Below are positions 28,583 through 39,016 of a DNA stretch of 39,016 nucleotides, in pieces. The translations under genes were made by a program, and so were the position numbers. Every line of letters starts with the position of its first letter. Position 1 is the first letter of the stretch. The stretch lies in contig JAHBMJ010000894.1 in assembly GCA_018398765.1 (NCBI GenBank), positions 1 through 39,016 of the forward strand. The letters are read 5' to 3'. Under the pieces are notes generated by a model. The model saw nothing but the letters and a program-made list of their open reading frames with translations, was not told where the DNA came from and did not search any database. Source of the DNA: Chromera velia. Its lineage: Eukaryota > Sar > Chromeraceae.

Positions 28583-31500
28583 TTAGATTTCTCCGTGGAG
28601 GTCCTTTGCGTGCGTCTGTTTGAAGGACAACAGTGTCCACATAAACGCCCCCAGCAGCACAGAGCAGAGCAGGCAGCTGCCCACAGAGATCCCGAAAGTC
28701 CGCCGCTCGTCTGCAACCAGGTACACGAGGGGCACCAGGACGCGGCCCAGAGAACCGAAAGTGCCCACCCAACCCATCAGACTCCCAAACCTGCATATAC
28801 GCATTCATTCGGAAACGCGCCTTGATTCGATACTGTGCAAGATCGAGACGGTATGCTGTGACTGGGTAAGCTCAGAGATACATCAATGCATTGCCAGCCC
28901 ACCCACCCAATCAACTTCCTCCTTGAGTGTGACTTAATTATTTGGGGCAACGCATACAGAAGCAGGGAAGCAAGTTTCCAAAGGGTGCGTATGTGTAGCT
29001 TCGAGCTAAAAATTAGGATCAATGCATGAACGACATTTAAGGCGCCCTTTCTCTTTTCTCTGTATGTAGAAGCACTCCATTGAATGCAAACAGCACCCAT
29101 GCAATGATCCGACTTCCCCCATGCACCTCTTCTTCGCCTTCTTCCCTGCGAGTTTGGTCAGAGAGGAGAGGAGCGTCGTGTTCTTCACAGGGAACGCGAG
29201 AGTCCAGATCAGAGTCAGGCCAACCTGCAGTCATACAGTCGTGCAGGGAGAGAGCAATCTCAGTGTATACATCTTTGTTGATGCTGATCGGAGAAAGACA
29301 GAAAGGACTGTGTGTGTATATATGAATACATCTTTATGACTCGGTGGAGGAGTCCCCGGAGTGGAAACCCACGCTGTGTGCTGAGAGACAGATTGGTCTC
29401 ATGCAATTCTTCAATCCAGATGAGCAAAGAGAGAAGATAGCCATCCGTGCTCAGACTCTTCATTCAAACCACAAACGAGGCGGATCCGCGGAATGAACCT
29501 GACAACCTCACGAACGAAGCAAATCTTTCGAATTCACGTGAAAAAACAGCAAGACATGCGCACATATTTTCAAGCAGAAGAACGTACAGACAGATGACCC
29601 AATGAAATGATGCATACAAACACAAAAAACCAGCGGCTGACCACCACTTGGGCTCCCTCTGCTCCGCCCCCCGCCGAAGAAGCCATTCCCACGATTCCCG
29701 CACCAACTCCGAAGACCAAAAAAGCGCAAAGCAAAAGGACCGCCTCGTGGACTTTCCTTGCGGCCCAGATCGTCACCAAAAACGTCACCATTCCTGCACA
29801 CAGGTTAGAATATGTAGAGTCGAAAAGTGATGAGTCAAAATGGCGAAAAGAATTCCTGAAACGCCAAAATCACCCCTCTCGCTTTTTGACCCATTACTGA
29901 GGCGAATCGATGCAGCTGCCATCCTAGTGAGCACACCAACACTGCGATACACGCTGGAAACGGTAGGTCCCTCCTGATGTACTAATCGACTTGTGCATGC
30001 ATTCATTTTCATACTAATGCATCAATTTGTGCATGCATATGTGTATGAAAAGGTAGGTCCCTGTTGATGTACTAATCAATAAAAGGATTGATCGGGAGGG
30101 ACTGACAAGAAGCACTGCTCTGCAGGTTTCATAAATGAATGAACGGACTGTTCGTACACAGCAACAAGAATAGTCCAATTCAGGAAGCAATCAGGAAAAA
30201 AAGATGGTAGAAAGGAAAGGAGAGCACCAAAAACACAAAAAAGAAAGAAAACCACCGACCGAGCTGCCTTTTTTTTTCTTTCTTATGAAAAAGAGTTCTG
30301 TATGAAAAAACAAAACAAAACACCAAAAACACAATTAAGAAAGAAAACCAAAAACAGGCGACCGACCTGCCACCCCCATGGCCCCAAACAAAAGGGACGT
30401 CACCATCACCTGTTGCATGTGGTCCTCCACCCTCCACATCCTCGCGATCATCGCCGTACCCGCAGCCTCAATTAACGCCACGGCTCTGCACATTGTTAGT
30501 ATTCACATCAATCAACATGGATCGATCGGGACGCCTCGCTCGCTGCGCATTTCTTCTGTGGACAGAATTGAAACCTGGGTCGGTTCTTTTTGATCGATTG
30601 CCTGGCAGCAGATGCTTTGATCCGTGCGTGCCTGACCTTCCTATCGAATCAAAGAAGAGAGGAGTAAGACGCGAGACGCAAATCACTGTTGAACCGCCCT
30701 GAGAAATGAAGAAGACCATTTATTTGCCAATGCGTTCCTTCTCCCCTGCCCCGCACCTACACCTCTAGAGGTCCTTCAATGAACACACACACCTAGCTGA
30801 CGTGACTGACCCTCTTGCTGAAAAATTGAGGAACATGTAGAGGCCCACGCCTCTTGAAACAATCTTGTCCCATTTTCGCATCAGCTCTTCCTTCCTTTCC
30901 CTTTCCCGTCTCTCCGTCTCTTCAGAAAAAACTCCCTCTCTATTTCCAGCCCCGTCCCCCCCTTCCAGGTCCCCCCCCTCGTCCTTTTTTTCCCTTCCAC
31001 CTTCCCGTTCGAATGTCGGATTAGTGCCTTGAAACTCTGCAAGGTCAAAGTCCTCATCCAGGCTGTTGGCCCTTCCGGACAGCACGGCCCTCGTCAGAGA
31101 GAGAGAAGACAACTCGAACGGCGCATTCCTTCTCAACAGCCTCAGGTAGTACGGCTGGGACCTCGACTGCAAGGCAAAGGAGAAGGAGGACTCCCCGCTG
31201 TCCTCATTCACACAGGCAGCCAGGCCTCTCCTCAGGTCCTGGGGGGTCGCGTCGATGGTCTCTCCTGCGAGAGAGAAAAGCATGCACACATACATGCTCT
31301 CTCTCTCTCCTTCTCTCTCTCTCTCTCTCGCTCTCTCTCCCTCCCTCTCTCTCTCACACACACACGCACGGGCAGACTGCATGTATGCATTCTGTCCGCA
31401 GAGGTGGTAACTGTCAGTGAAGCTTAAGTGGGTAATGAAGCCCACAATCTTGCGAGCGAGAGAGAAAAATATGGCTGGATGGCCTAGTCACAACAAAAAA

Positions 31501-34402
31501 AGAGACAGTCAGAAAGAAGAGAAAAGAAGACAAAAGAAGAGAAGAGAAGAGAAGAGAGCGGGATTTGGAACACGCATGCTGTACCTCTGCATGGCGCAGT
31601 GCTGAGAAAAATAAATAAGGCACTCACCTCTAGGTCTACATGGAGACAGCCTGCTTCCCTCTTTGGCCAGATCCCCCCCCCCCTCCTCGAGAGAGCCCTT
31701 TGGTTGTTCGTCAAGACCCGAGGAAGAAAATCCGAAGGGAGACACGGAGAGAGACTCCCTCTCCATCGGTACAGAGACCTCCCCTATCTCACTCATCACT
31801 CTCATCACCGGAGAGAGGGAACGACTTGGGGTTCTCTGTGTTTGCCTCTCAAAACAAGGAGACAGAGAGAGACCTGGGGTGTCCCCTTCGGTCTTCCCCT
31901 CTTTCTGTTTCCCCTCCGACAGACAGGGAGAGAAGTCTGCATTCCGAAAGGCACCAAAAGAGAAGGAGGCCCCAGAGGTGGACAGGCTCTCAATTTCCGG
32001 AAGGTGGGACATCGACTGTAGGCAACAGACAGGCAGAGAGGTTGGATTGCAGAACGCAACAAAAAAAAGCAATCAAGCTCCGGTTTCAGGACATTTGACT
32101 CAGGAGCATCAACCTGAAAGATAGGAACAAGACAACGAGAGAGAAAGGAAGGAGACAGACAGGCATATAGACAAAGTCTCATACATGATGATTGGCTTCT
32201 GCTCAGAAGAAAAAGAAGAGCCCTCAGTGGGATCTTCAAAACATCCCACACACCCTCATGCCAAGGATTCTCAGACAAATCACTGATCCAAAAAGTCATC
32301 ATTGGGACGTTCAAAATCTCCAACCCACCCTTCTGCGAAGGATTCCTAGACAAATAACCGATGCATGTAGAAAAGGAAGTGGAACGACAACAAAATAATC
32401 ACTCAAGCCTCATCTTCAGCTCACCTGCACCCTCGATGCCGTTCTGGAAGTAGTCACCGACACCCCTCCCCCGTCTCTTGAGGACATCATTGCCAGTCTC
32501 GTCTGACTTGCAGGGGACGGCATCGTCATCGTCTCGCTCAGACAAATTTCTCTTTTCCTTCCGGTACCTCTACTTTCTGTCTCTCTGTCCCTCTCCCCCT
32601 CCCCTGCTAGAGGCGCTTCTGTTGCCGTCTCCGTCAGACTCCCTTCCGCAGGGGAGACGGGAGACTCTCCACACCGATCCGCATCACCCACAGCCAGAAT
32701 CCCACTCGGACCCCTTGCCGTCTCGCCGTCTCCCTCGGCCAGCGTCTCCGCAGACACCGGAGTGAAGACGGTCAAGAAAAGAACGACATTCACCAAATTG
32801 AAGCAGATCAAAATCACGCCAGGAGCAGTGAAGCCGTTGAACACCCAAGCGACCACCACTGCTGCCCAACTGCACTCCCCTCCCCCCGTCTTCTCCTTCA
32901 GTGTCGCCACAGGACCACAAACAGACAGAGCGGAGCCTGCCTCCGAGGAGGCCAACCACGCCGCCCCCAGAGCAAAAAACGGAGCAATAGCGAGCGCCCC
33001 GTATTGCGTCATGCCGTGCACAGCCAGGTACTTGGTTCTCTGCTGGAAGCTGGTGATGCGTGCGAGGTGCGCCCTCACGGAGGACAGGCAGCCGGTCGAG
33101 AAACCTAAAATGTACCTGCAAGCACTCATACAGTCAGTCAGTCAGTCAGACCGTCAGACAAGAAGCAGGCAGAGTGCCTGTACCCCAGACACAGCTGTGG
33201 AAGAGAATGATCGTATAGAGTCACCCTTCTGGCCATCACTTGACGGCATCCGGATACCTTTGCGCATCCATACATGCATACGTGAATGTTTGTGTGCATC
33301 CATACATACGTATCGATGTGCATGCAGTCTGACACACGCTTGTGATCCCCCCCCCCCGGACCTGGAGAAAAGAAAGAGCTCTACTGAGTGGAAGTCCACA
33401 GACAGGATGTACGCAAGGCAGGACAAGACAGCCAGCCAGGAACACCAAACATGGACCCTACGTTCCAGAGCTCCAGAGCGGTCAGAGAGGCTGCCCAACC
33501 AGGTCGAGGAAGAAATGCGACCCAGGCTGAAGAGGGATGTGGACAGACTCACCTGAAAGAGAGCCGCAAGCGCAGATAGAAACATACAGGAAAACATCTT
33601 TCTGCACGTAGGTACCCTTGAAAGCATTTCTGTTGAAACCAGAGGGACGAAAACTCAAACGAAATTGCGGAATAGAAAGTGACTGCTGAACAACTTATTT
33701 TCCAGAACAGTGGTCTAGAGAGACCAAAAAGTGGCAGCACGGCAAGGCTACGCAGTAAGATGCATTGGTAAACAGGTGGGCGAAAGGGCACGTAGACGGA
33801 CAGGTCAAGGGATTGTGAGACTGACTGCGGACTGCATGAATGACAAAAGACTTCCGACAGTTAGGTTCAACGACTGCTCGGGTTTTGACCCCTCCCAAAC
33901 ATGAATAGACTCTCTTGACGTGCACTTCCAAAAAATTCGAGTCTCAACCCGTGCCACGCTGCTTGAAGCCTCCGCATGAGTCAAAGAGAGATGCATGCAT
34001 GCAGTGAATGCATACAAAGTGTGCCTAACTGACAATCTGTGCGAGTCTCCATATGTTTTTGCCGTCCACTGCCTCCAGATAGCGCGCGAAGGAGTACACG
34101 GTGCCGATGAAAATGCCCCGAGCTCCCTCGATACAAAAAAGGACGACATAAGTCAACACAAAAACGTTCCGAAAGAAGAGTTTGGGAGGAAGCAGAAACC
34201 GTCTCTCGTCCTCCTTCTTTCCCCCCTCCCCTCCTGTCCGAGTTTGTTGGGGTAGAGAGGCAGGTGGAGAGGGACTTCTTCTGGTTGCCTCTTCACTCTC
34301 TCTTCTCTCTTCTCTACTCCCCCTGTCTCGCCCTCCTTCTCCTTCTACAGAAGGAAGAGGAAGAAAGCGCTCCCTCAAATCTGGGGATGGAGAAATGTAC
34401 AT
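28583..34402 (-). CDS. major facilitator superfamily transporter, MFSD8/CLN7-like
   Basis: Exons on the minus strand: 34402-34034, 33552-33362, 33115-32425, 32015-31628, 31264-30811, 30485-30367, 29793-29642 (end uncertain), 29225-29127, 28790-28583. The protein is about 890 aa. A charged N-terminus of about 75 residues leads into TM1 (FVLTYVVLFCIEGARG). TM2 and loop 2-3 carry the MFS signature LGSLSDRSG. The segment RYILGFSTGCLSSVRAHLA and the C-terminal GSLMGWVGTFGSLGRVLVP match MFSD8-type proteins, which are endolysosomal in animals. Between TM6 (VILICFNLVNVVLFLTVF) and TM7 (GVGLYMFLNFSA) lies a hydrophilic Ser/Glu-rich loop of about 380 residues in three exons. The join between exons 7 and 8 is unresolved: the obvious GTCAGC donor leaves the phase wrong, and either a weak upstream-of-intron GTTTTT donor at about 29630 or a missed short exon is required. 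Substrate unknown. Confidence 0.82.
29960..30078 (-). repeat. 26-bp direct duplication in MFS intron 6
   Basis: GTAGGTCCCT..GATGTACTAATC occurs at about 29961-29985 and again at about 30053-30077 with one mismatch. TGCATGCA palindromes lie between the copies. It is intronic and does not copy an exon edge. Confidence 0.85.
31298..31370. repeat. (CT)n(CA)n compound microsatellite in MFS intron 4
   Basis: CT alternation with C-run interruptions followed by CA. In the sense strand of this minus-strand gene it reads (GT)n(GA)n, the opposite polarity to the tracts in the two plus-strand genes. Confidence 0.93.
32225..32366 (-). repeat. diverged tandem duplication of about 70 bp in MFS intron 3
   Basis: Two successive blocks share TGGGA..TTCAAAA, CCCAC..CCT and AAGGATTC.CAGACAAAT in the same order and spacing, with many substitutions between them. 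This is an older duplication than the others in the window. Confidence 0.7.
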
Positions 34403-35520
34403 GATAGAGGCCTTCTTCTTTCACCTCTGGCGCCTTGTTTGTTCCTTCTCTTTCCGCTCTGTTTTTACTTCCTCTTTGCAGGTGTTCTCATATTGATATG
34501 CAGTTACTTCACAAGGGATCAGTCAGTCAGGCAATCAGTCTGGGTCCCTCTGCATGAAGGGATGCATGCGATGCATGCAGTCAGAACATGCATGCGTGGT
34601 AAACAGGCGCTGCAGACTGCGCGAGGCAGACGTACAGACAGCTCGCAAGACAAAGTCGTCAGCCTTCTTTTCACAGTCAGAGAGCGCTCCAGAAGACGTC
34701 CACCGCTCCATGATCGAGTTGGTAGTCAACACGTAAAATCGACGGTTATGCACAGAAGGAAATTCAGTGCAGAGCAATCAATGCCAATCATGTGGCGGCG
34801 CGGTTTGATTGTCGACCTACGTATACGTGTACACGTACGCACATGCAAATGAGGGTCCGCGGCGCCGCAATGGCGTGCCGCATATCGATCCTCAGCGCTC
34901 CGAAGTATGCATCTCACATCTTCTCGCATCACCATTCATTGAGTGTTCCGTTTCTCCACTCAAAGCAGCAACCCAAATGGGAAAGCAGGTTTGGATTGAC
35001 TCTTCTGCTCCTGGGTTACCTGTCCTCTTCGTTGAGAGAATTTTATTGCTTGCCCTGATTTTTTAACTCCCGTCACTGTCTCCGCAATCCTGTGTGTTTG
35101 CTGACCGTCTCCAACAGACTCGACGAAACTTCGGCTCAGTCATCCTGCCGAGCGGTATTTGGTGGTCTTGTGTGGCGTTTGCCTTTCTTCTTCTGCAGTG
35201 AAGGTGAGGTTGCCGGTGTCAGGAAATTCTTTTGGCGCAGAAAGGAAGAAAGAGAAGAGAGAGCAGCTTGGCTTTGGGGGTGTTTCTGTTGTCTCTGTTG
35301 CTCAAAGCAACACCAACAGAATCGTCTTTCCCGAAAAGGTCGGGCAAGGCACTGCGACTGCGTTTGATTTCTTTCAGAAAGTGTACCTTTCCCTTTTGGT
35401 CGTGACCGTTTCTTTTCCTCTGCCTGACCCATTGATGCAGGGTTTGCTGTCACTGAGCACGACGGCATTGTCTCTCCAGAGACTGATTGTGGATGCCGAG
35501 CTAACGTTGGAGAGATGGAA
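34403..35520. other. 5' flank of the MFS gene, no supported gene
   Basis: The minus-strand MFS transcript must start here. An open frame of 177 codons on the plus strand (35159-35692) has no recognisable domain and runs into the tandem array, so I do not call it. Palindromic TACGTATACGTGTACACGTACG-like sequence occurs near 34818-34840. Confidence 0.45.
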
Positions 35521-36339
35521 AAGAATCGACCGGCCTTTGACCCTCTCGTGTCTTCCCTGTTCTCCTCCCTGCTTGCTTGCTTGGTTGTGGTGTGTGCATG
35601 CAGGCAGACGGGTAGCCATTCAGGAAGGACCGAGCGAGGGTGCGGCTCGGCGGGAGGCGATCTCGAGGGAGAGGCGAGAAGGGCAGAGGTGATGGGAGTC
35701 CAGAGAGAGGAGGGTGGGAGGAGGAGTGAGCGGGGATGCGGCACAGTGACTGCACTTCGCGTGTGGACCTCGGGGAGGCCGCTGGAGCTGGAGCTGGAGA
35801 ACTGAAGATTGGGTTTGCCTGTTTGAAGGTCGGTTTGGTTTTTACTGGTTCGCTGGTTGAATGCTTGGTTGGTTGGTTGGTTGGTTGGTTGGTCGATTTT
35901 GGCCGGTTCTTCTTCGCGGGCCGCGTGCCTGCGTGCCTGCCTGTCTGTAAGTGTGAGTTTGTGTGGCTTCTCCAGTCCCCTTTCTCCTCTGCGCTCCGGC
36001 GGTTTGGAGACAAGTGGTGACTCCAGAGGTGGGGTCGGCGCCTGCCGTGTGCATCGGCCTTTTTCTGCGGCAACCCCCATCCTCGTGACCCTTGAATGTA
36101 TTCATACATGTACGAAGGAAGGAAGGCCTTGCATGGGACTGTGCTGCTGAGGTGTTCGTGTGTTTGGTATTTTTGCAGGTAGGTACTCTAGCTTGTGTTT
36201 GTGTTTCTGTTTCTGTTTGTGGGTGTGACTTGCAGGTAGTGTTGGTTGTGTTTGTCTGCAGTTGGTGTTGTGCGTGCCTGATTCTGTGTCCATGGTAATG
36301 TGTATCTGCGCTGCAGGTAGTGTTGGGCATGTGCTCATC

Positions 36340-36343
36340 GTCA

Positions 36344-36399
<56 letters not shown>

Positions 36400-36605
36400 C
36401 GTGCGTGTGTGTGTGTGTGGGTGCGTGCATATGTCTCTATGTGTGTATGTATGTGTGTATGTGTATGTGCATGTGCATGTATGTGTCCTGGTACGTGTCT
36501 ATGTGTATGTATGTATGTATGTATGTATGTATGTACGTGTGTGTGGACATGTGTATGTGCATGTGTCGGTGTATGTGTGCATGTATATGTGTGCACATGT
36601 GCCTG
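36340..36605 (+). repeat. (CT)n(GT)n(TATG)n tail within the array unit
   Basis: CT alternation, GT, then a long TATGTG/TGCATG series. The same tail occurs at about 37813-38090 with an extra internal duplication of TGTCCTGGTACGTGTCTATG, and begins again at 38981. Confidence 0.93.
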
Positions 36606-37808
36606 TGTGTGGCTGCATAGGAAGGAGAAGGCAGGCATACGATCAGGAAGGCATGCATGCATAAGGGTCTGAGGGGAAGCGCCAAATAGTGTCGCTCGCA
36701 CCCAGGCAGTCAGTCATGCAGGCAGGCAGACAGGCATGCGGGGCGCCAGCTAAATCTGTGCCTCGCGCTGCGGTTGGATGAGCATGCAGAGCGTGTGCGA
36801 GAGAGCTTCGGAGCGTTCCTAGTGGAGCGTTGCGTCGGCTGAGTCACTGACTGACTCTTTCACTTACTCAGTCATAATGCACTCGCTCTGTTGCTCCTTC
36901 AGTCAAGCAGCCGTCCAGTCGATCGACCGACGTTTGACCCTCTCGTGTTTCCTCTCTTCTCCTCCTGTTTTCTCGGTTGCTTGTTTGTGGTGTGTGCGTG
37001 CAGGCAGGCAGGCAGTCGGACAGGCGGGTAGACCTGGATGCGGGCGGGCAGGCAGGCAGGCACAGGCAAGCAGAAGCAGGCGGGCGAGCGTTCGGGACCG
37101 AACCGAAGCCGAGGCCGAGGGATGCTGGGAGGCGATCGATCTCGGTCTGGAGAGAGAGACCGGAGGGGGGAGGGAAGGGAAGGGAAGGGCAGAGGGGAAG
37201 GGAGGCCACGCAGAGACAGAGACGGAGAGAGGTAGAGGGGGGAGGAGGCACTCGGTGGGAGTAGCCGGCTGTTGGTGCGGGAGAGCTGAAGACTGGGTTT
37301 GCCTGTTTGAAGGTCGGTTTGGTTTTTTGTTCGTTGGTTGGTTCGTTGGTTGGTTGGTGGAATTGAAAAGCGCCTTCGTTGCGGGCCGCGTGCCTGCCTG
37401 CCTGCCTGCCTGTCTGTAAGTGTGAGTTTGTGTGGCTTCTCCAGTCCCCTTTCTCCTCTGCGCTCCGGCGGTTTGGAGACAAGTGGTGACTCCAGAGGTG
37501 GGGTCGGCGCCTGCCGTGTGCATCGGCCTTTTTCTGCGGCAACCCCCATCCTCGTGACCCTTGAATGTATTCATACATGTACGAAGGAAGGAAGGCCTTG
37601 CATGGGACTGTGCTGCTGAGGTGTTCGTGTGTTTGGTATTTTTGCAGGTAGGTACTCTAGCTTGTGTTTGTGTTTCTGTTTCTGTTTGTGGGTGTGACTT
37701 GCAGGTAGTGTTGGTTGTGTTTGTCTGCAGTTGGTGTTGTGCGTGCCTGATTCTGTGTTCATGGTAATGTGTATCTGCGCTGCAGGTAGTGTTGGGCATG
37801 TGCTCATC

Positions 37809-37849
<41 letters not shown>

Positions 37850-37851
37850 GC

Positions 37852-37882
<31 letters not shown>

Positions 37883-38569
37883 CGTGCATATGTCTCTATG
37901 TGTGTATGTATGTGTGTATGTGTATGTGCATGTGCATGTATGTGTCCTGGTACGTGTCTATGTGCATGTATGTGTCCTGGTACGTGTCTATGTGTATGTA
38001 TGTATGTATGTGTGTGTGGACAGGTGTATGTGCATGTGTCGGTGTATGTGTGCATGTATATGTGCGCACATGTGCCTGTGTGTGGCTGCATAGGAAGGAA
38101 AAGGCAGGCATACGATCAGGAAGGCATGCATGCATAAGGGTCTGAGGGGAGGCGCCAAATAGTGTCGCTCGCACCCAGGCAGTCAGTCATGCAGGCAGGC
38201 AGGCAGGCATGCGGGGCGCCAGCTAAATCTGTGCCTCGCGCTGCGGTTGGATGAGCATGCAGAGCGTGTGCGAGAGAGCTTCGGAGCGTTCCTAGTGGAG
38301 CGTTGCGTCGGCTGAGTCACTGACTGACTCTTTCACTTACTCAGTCATGATGCACTCGCTCTGTTGCTCCTTCAGTCAAGCAGCCGTCCAGTCGATCGAC
38401 CGACGTTTGACCCTCTCGTGTTTCCTCTCTTCTCCTCCTGTTTTCTTGGTTGCTTGTTTGTGGTGTGTGCGTGCAGGCAGGCAGGCAGTCGGACAGGCGG
38501 GTAGACCTGGATGCGGGCGGGCAGGCAGGCAGGCACAGGCAAGCAGAAGCAGGCGGGCGAGCGTTCGGG

Positions 38570-38570
38570 N
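38570..38570. other. single-base N marking a probable assembly join
   Basis: Left of the N the sequence follows the second unit up to about 37096; right of it the sequence resumes at the point equivalent to about 37402. About 305 bp of the unit is missing at exactly this base, so the N probably marks a collapsed join. Confidence 0.85.
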
Positions 38571-38980
38571 TGCCTGCCTGTCTGTAAGTGTGAGTTTGTG
38601 TGGCTTCTCCAGTCCCCTTTCTCCTCTGCGCTCCGGCGGTTTGGAGACAAGTGGTGACTCCAGAGGTGGGGTCGGCGCCTGCCGTGTGCATCGGCCTTTT
38701 TCTGCGGCAACCCCCATCCTCGTGACCCTTGAATGTATTCATACATGTACGAAGGAAGGAAGGCCTTGCATGGGACTGTGCTGCTGAGGTGTTCGTGTGT
38801 TTGGTATTTTTGCAGGTAGGTACTCTAGCTTGTGTTTGTGTTTCTGTTTCTGTTTGTGGGTGTGACTTGCAGGTAGTGTTGGTTGTGTTTGTCTGCAGTT
38901 GGTGTTGTGCGTGCCTGATTCTGTGTCCATGGTAATGTGTATCTGCGCTGCAGGTAGTGTTGGGCATGTGCTCATCGTCA

Positions 38981-39016
<36 letters not shown>

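Larger units (their letters stand above)
35525..39016. repeat. tandem array of 1.40-1.47 kb units (two full copies and a partial third)
   Basis: Homologous points TTTGACCCTCTCG fall at 35536, 36933 and 38406, so the periods are about 1397 and 1473 bp. The segment 35941-36860 is nearly identical to 37410-38330, whereas the first 400 bp of the first unit have diverged. Each unit holds GC-rich CTGCCTGCCTG and CAGGCAGG runs, a conserved non-repetitive core (for example around 36000-36330) and a (CT)n(GT)n(GTAT)n tail. The open frames inside are conserved only as far as the DNA is; none looks like a known protein. The third copy runs off the window. Confidence 0.93.

Noticed and set aside
29785-30012. 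open frame considered as an additional MFS exon
   Set aside because: Exons 6 and 7 join in phase without it and it has no membrane segment; it includes an intronic duplication.
31029-31427. plus-strand open frame opposite MFS exon 5
   Set aside because: Antisense shadow of a well-supported coding exon.
35159-35692. 177-codon plus-strand open frame before the tandem array
   Set aside because: No recognisable domain, low-complexity end, and it crosses into repeat DNA; not enough to call a gene.
36102-38174. long His/Thr-rich and Cys/Val-rich open frames in the array
   Set aside because: They are translations of (GT)n/(CA)n/(GTAT)n repeats on either strand and are conserved only because the DNA is duplicated.

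Overview
This is a eukaryotic nuclear window of about 39 kb. Four protein-coding genes are split into 8 to 16 short exons by introns full of (CT)n, (GT)n, (CA)n and (GTCA)n microsatellites. Exons join in phase with mostly TGCAG acceptors and donors of the form GTNNG. The proteins are of alveolate/other-protist type, and the texture (moderate GC, long microsatellite-rich introns) suggests a chromerid alga such as Chromera velia. That assignment is inference; there is no rRNA or other phylogenetic marker here.

Layout: 1-2835 (minus) is the 5' part of a Ty3/gypsy-like LTR retrotransposon: gag, then retropepsin and reverse transcriptase in the same frame after a single TAG, running off the left edge. 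An initiator-Met-tRNA-like primer site and a putative LTR follow at about 2881-3325. 3910-12095 (minus) is a complete 15-exon lysyl-tRNA synthetase (590 aa). It is divergent, across about 700 bp, from a 16-exon PI-PLC-X-type phosphodiesterase at 12800-19447 (plus, 480 aa). A 3.2 kb intergenic region with an AT-rich, possibly transposon-derived segment follows. 22627-27320 (plus) is an 8-exon, 11-TM amino acid transporter of the AAAP/SLC38 type (646 aa). It converges, across an AT-rich island, on a minus-strand MFS transporter of the MFSD8/CLN7 type (28583-34402, about 890 aa) with a very long hydrophilic central loop. The right end (about 35525-39016) is a tandem array of 1.40-1.47 kb units with no convincing gene, containing a one-base N junction.

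The four genes do not form a pathway; they look like ordinary neighbours (translation, lipid phosphodiester cleavage, two transporters). The unusual material is structural. Four short tandem duplications each copy the edge of an exon together with its splice site into the adjacent intron (three in the LysRS gene, one in the PLC gene). Splice donors carry C at +3 in about half of cases while +5 G is almost invariant. A gag-TAG-pol arrangement suggests stop-codon readthrough. A satellite-like array carries repeated AG|GTAG motifs. I did not find a clearly new multi-gene system.
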